Source: Thermoproteota archaeon (GTDB lineage Archaea > Thermoproteota > Thermoprotei_A > Sulfolobales > Ignisphaeraceae). Taken from it: a stretch of 64,000 nucleotides of DNA. The notes under the pieces were generated by a model. That model was not told the origin of the DNA. It searched no databases and saw only the letters and a list, made by a program, of their open reading frames with translations. Positions 63,447 to 64,000 of this stretch are shown one piece after another. The position numbers and the translations under genes are program-made. Numbering within the stretch: the stretch's first letter is position 1; each line of letters opens with the position of its first letter. The stretch lies in assembly GCA_030550585.1 (NCBI GenBank), contig JAUQPB010000005.1:36962-100961 (forward strand), given 5' to 3'.

Positions 63447-64000
63447 TTAGCTGTTGCTAAAGCTTATTGTTACTGGGATATTCCAATGAACCGAGTAATC
63501 CCACTCCCACCAACACCAGAACAAGAAACAACTCTGGTACCAATGTCTGAATCCAGCAGCAGGGCCAAGTTCTATTGTATACGTTTGAGTGCCTGGATAT
63601 GTTGGATATGTTTTGATATAAGCTACTGTAATTTCAAATGTCCATGCAGCTCCTAGTTCTGCAGAACTTGGTGGAGGTTCGTTGCAGTGCCAGAACTCCC
63701 AATGGCTCTTGGGGTAAACGTCTGTTAGAGACCATGATACACCATTTGCGCGCCATGATGTTGACTGAGTATAGCTCGCAGTGATGGCTGGCCCATTCTT
63801 AGATATTGAAGCTGATACGCTAAACGTTTCACTCCAACTTTGTGCACAACTTGTTTGAGATGACTGCGGAATCAAGTTGTAAATGCCAAAGACACCATAT
63901 TTATCATAGATATATGGGCCAACGCCTCCACCAGTAGCACTTTGACCTGCTTTTCCAGCAACAGTAAATCCATCATTATTGCTTGAGGGATTTACAGGAT
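63447..64000 (-). CDS. Trp/Ser/Thr-rich protein, 5' end outside the window
   Basis: The minus-strand frame is open from the window edge to TAA at 63447 (about 184 residues visible). The N-terminal visible part is Gly/Asn-rich (NPSSNNDGFTVAGKAGQ, GGGVGPYIYDKYGVFGIYN). The rest is rich in Ser, Thr, Trp and aromatic residues with several Cys (SWRANGVSWSLTDVYPKSHW, CFLFWCWWEWDYSVHW), typical of secreted or virion surface proteins. No membrane helix is visible. A TTG at 63875 is not its natural start, since coding continues upstream. Confidence 0.65.
   Translation of the reverse strand, partial: PVNPSSNNDGFTVAGKAGQSATGGGVGPYIYDKYGVFGIYNLIPQSSQTSCAQSWSETFSVSASISKNGPAITASYTQSTSWRANGVSWSLTDVYPKSHWEFWHCNEPPPSSAELGAAWTFEITVAYIKTYPTYPGTQTYTIELGPAAGFRHWYQSCFLFWCWWEWDYSVHWNIPVTISFSNS

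Overview
This 64 kb window reads as a hyperthermophilic crenarchaeon (Thermoproteota; a Desulfurococcales/Ignisphaera-like lineage is my guess, not proven). The reasons are heavy AGA/AGG and ATA codon use, many TTG/GTG starts, TATA boxes about 25 bp before leaderless genes, short GGTGA/GAGGTG Shine-Dalgarno sites, and archaeal marker families: archease, THUMP-SPOUT, B3/4, ADP-forming acetyl-CoA synthetase, PurP, a KaiC-like ATPase, DUF2139-like and DUF3782-like proteins, archaeal AAA ATPases, and an archaeal C/D-box sRNA candidate. It is mostly dense chromosomal backbone with short intergenic gaps. I see no CRISPR array and no insertion sequence.

Layout. 1-9.8 kb: metE (cut by the left edge), thyX, a broken acylphosphatase, archease, nicotinamidase, a wHTH protein, a CoA-disulfide-reductase-like flavoprotein, proC, an aminotransferase and a Thermotoga/eukaryote-type isocitrate dehydrogenase. 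9.8-16.1 kb: an ABC-2 exporter, a THUMP-SPOUT RNA methylase, a zinc alcohol dehydrogenase, PurP, and a tiny gene behind palindromic operators. 16.1-22.1 kb: DUF72, a P-type proton ATPase whose conserved N-terminus starts upstream of any ATG/GTG/TTG, a family 2 glycosyltransferase, and an AAA ATPase behind two tandem palindromes. 22.2-29.3 kb: an aryl-acid module (paaK copy 1, iorA, iorB, a sodium:solute symporter with a 38-residue partner, paaK copy 2). The two paaK genes are an inverted mosaic of identical and divergent blocks. 29.4-41 kb: a DUF2139-like protein, MFS, YdjM-like, MscS, B3/4, adenylate kinase, ADP-forming acetyl-CoA synthetase, a MetF-like protein and a GH3 glucosidase. 41-43.4 kb: nfnAB. 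43.5-48.6 kb: a KaiC-like gene and a biotin uptake/ligation operon (bioY, a fused double EcfA, EcfT, birA). 48.8-53.1 kb: Nudix, a coiled-coil nuclease-like protein, a metal-site-less M24 protein and a methyltransferase. 53.2-60.7 kb: thiI, a QueT-ECF transporter convergent with queC, and the operon pdxS-pdxT-(degenerate threonine-synthase/winged-helix protein)-queC, divergent from a Trp/Pro-rich small gene. 60.7-62.8 kb: a YkgJ-like protein, another AAA ATPase and a small ORF. 62.85-64 kb: the 3' half of a tRNA gene followed by genes unlike the backbone, probably the end of an integrated element.

The most interesting locus is the vitamin B6 operon. Between pdxT and queC lies a protein with an N-terminal zinc ribbon, a threonine-synthase fold that has lost the PLP-binding lysine, and a C-terminal winged helix. 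Palindromes with TGAAA(C/T) and GTTTCA arms sit in the divergent pdxS promoter. I propose it as a candidate vitamin-B6-sensing regulator. Two genes (this one and the proton ATPase) appear to start at AUU/AUA, or in the first case to be joined by a frameshift at a T7 run.
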